Source: Acidobacteriota bacterium
GTDB taxonomy: Bacteria > Acidobacteriota > Terriglobia > Terriglobales > Acidobacteriaceae
Reading direction: 5' to 3'
Assembly (NCBI GenBank): GCA_013289875.1
Contig: JABCZC010000009.1
Location: 1 to 64,000, forward strand
Length of the DNA: 64,000 nt
Positions 63,510 through 64,000 of the stretch are shown one piece after another; within the stretch, counting starts at the first letter, position 1, and each line of letters opens with the position of its first letter. Under the pieces are notes generated by a model. It worked only from the letters and a program-made list of their open reading frames with translations. It did no database searches and had not been told where the DNA came from. The translations under genes and the position numbers were made by a program.

Positions 63510-64000
63510 GTGAACCGAAGGTTTTCCATTTCCGCCCCTGTTCTTGCGCTGCTTCTCGCGGCCCTGTCACTGCCCGCCTACGCCGGTACAGATGGATCGG
63601 TGAGCGGTGTGGTGCGAGATGGCAAAGGCACCCCGCAAATCGGAACCCTGGTTCAGCTGCTGCGTCCCGATCTTTCCGTCATCGCACAAACATTTACGGA
63701 CGATCATGGACGGTACGAACTGGCCAGCGTGCTACCCGGTGTGTATGGAGTCAAGGCCACAGGGTCGCTTTTTCTGCCTACGCTTCGCGAGAACCTGCAC
63801 ATTACGGCCAGTTCCAAAGTCGTCGTCAACCTGACGCTGAGCACCCTGTACGAGGCGTTCCGCTGGCTGCCGGCGCAGCCGCGCCAGGCGGATGAGCCTC
63901 AGGATGACTGGACCTGGACGCTTCGCTTGTCAGCCAACCGGCCGTTGCTCCGCCTGCTTGAAGATGGTCCCCTGGTGGTAGTGACGGAAGCAGAAGGTCA
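63510..64000 (+). CDS. exported carboxypeptidase-regulatory-like protein, truncated by window end
   Basis: The first 163 codons of a gene absent from the ORF track because it runs off the window. From the GTG at 63510 it reads a signal peptide (SAPVLALLLAALSLPAYA) and then a carboxypeptidase-regulatory-like beta-sandwich at about residues 30-110 (GSVSGVVRDGKGTPQIGTLV, DDHGRYELASVLPGVYGVKA). A region with paired tryptophans (DDWTWTLRL) follows. There is no internal stop. It could be the N-terminus of an outer-membrane barrel or another surface protein. No strong ribosome-binding site precedes the GTG. Confidence 0.75.
   Translation, partial: MNRRFSISAPVLALLLAALSLPAYAGTDGSVSGVVRDGKGTPQIGTLVQLLRPDLSVIAQTFTDDHGRYELASVLPGVYGVKATGSLFLPTLRENLHITASSKVVVNLTLSTLYEAFRWLPAQPRQADEPQDDWTWTLRLSANRPLLRLLEDGPLVVVTEAEG

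Overview
The window reads as a chromosomal segment from an Acidobacteriota bacterium, most likely of the Terriglobia/Acidobacteriaceae type (inference). The markers are a secreted VWFA-related protein of the Acidobacteria-specific kind, a very large TonB-dependent receptor with an N-terminal carboxypeptidase-regulatory-like domain, a GWxTD-domain protein, exported plant-polysaccharide hydrolases, high GC, and short interspersed palindromic repeats of a kind I recall from this phylum. I see no rRNA, tRNA, CRISPR array, insertion sequence or prophage.

Layout. 1-2.9 kb: small genes (a CxxC protein, a bacterial metallothionein, a DUF1003 membrane protein, a stand-alone B12-binding domain, a lipoprotein) in loosely coding DNA. 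3.0-7.6 kb: a complete trans-4-hydroxy-L-proline degradation set (2-epimerase, FAD oxidase/dehydrogenase, deaminase, and a convergent alpha-ketoglutarate-semialdehyde dehydrogenase). 7.7-17 kb: housekeeping and cofactor genes (GNAT, trmFO, an orphan sugar-binding lipoprotein, queC, a TPR protein, moeA, moaC) and the ergothioneine pair egtB-egtD. 17.1-23.6 kb: a tightly spaced three-gene envelope module (DUF5666 protein, TonB-dependent receptor, VWFA protein). 24-31 kb: a rhodanese, DUF2784, exported GH5 and GH42 enzymes, and a DUF1348-DUF302-protoglobin cluster. 31-35.5 kb: a long Lhr-type helicase with an overlapping DUF5522 gene. 35.6-39.5 kb: a phage-like small protein, two tandem GT39-type membrane glycosyltransferases carrying the same in-frame palindromic repeat, and a convergent GT2. 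39.6-46.4 kb: GH13, aldo-keto reductase, serine hydrolase, and an exported GH28-like enzyme.

46.4-56 kb is mostly core metabolism: polyprenyl synthase, YajQ, TatD, metG, argS, a pstS-like protein, a glycosyltransferase and proC. 56-61.4 kb is a leftward run of a MacA-like adaptor, an ABC ATPase, a degenerate sigma-54-activator-like protein and a DUF885 protein; no ABC permease is present. 61.7-64 kb holds the GWxTD protein and the start of another exported carboxypeptidase-regulatory-like protein, cut by the window end.

No single locus is clearly a new defence or mobile system. The least explained items are the envelope module at 17-23.6 kb, the activator without GAFTGA or Walker B beside a permease-less ABC pair, the protoglobin cluster, the metallothionein with an intrinsic-terminator-like hairpin upstream, and repeats that have become coding sequence. 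All family assignments come from reading motifs; no database search was run.
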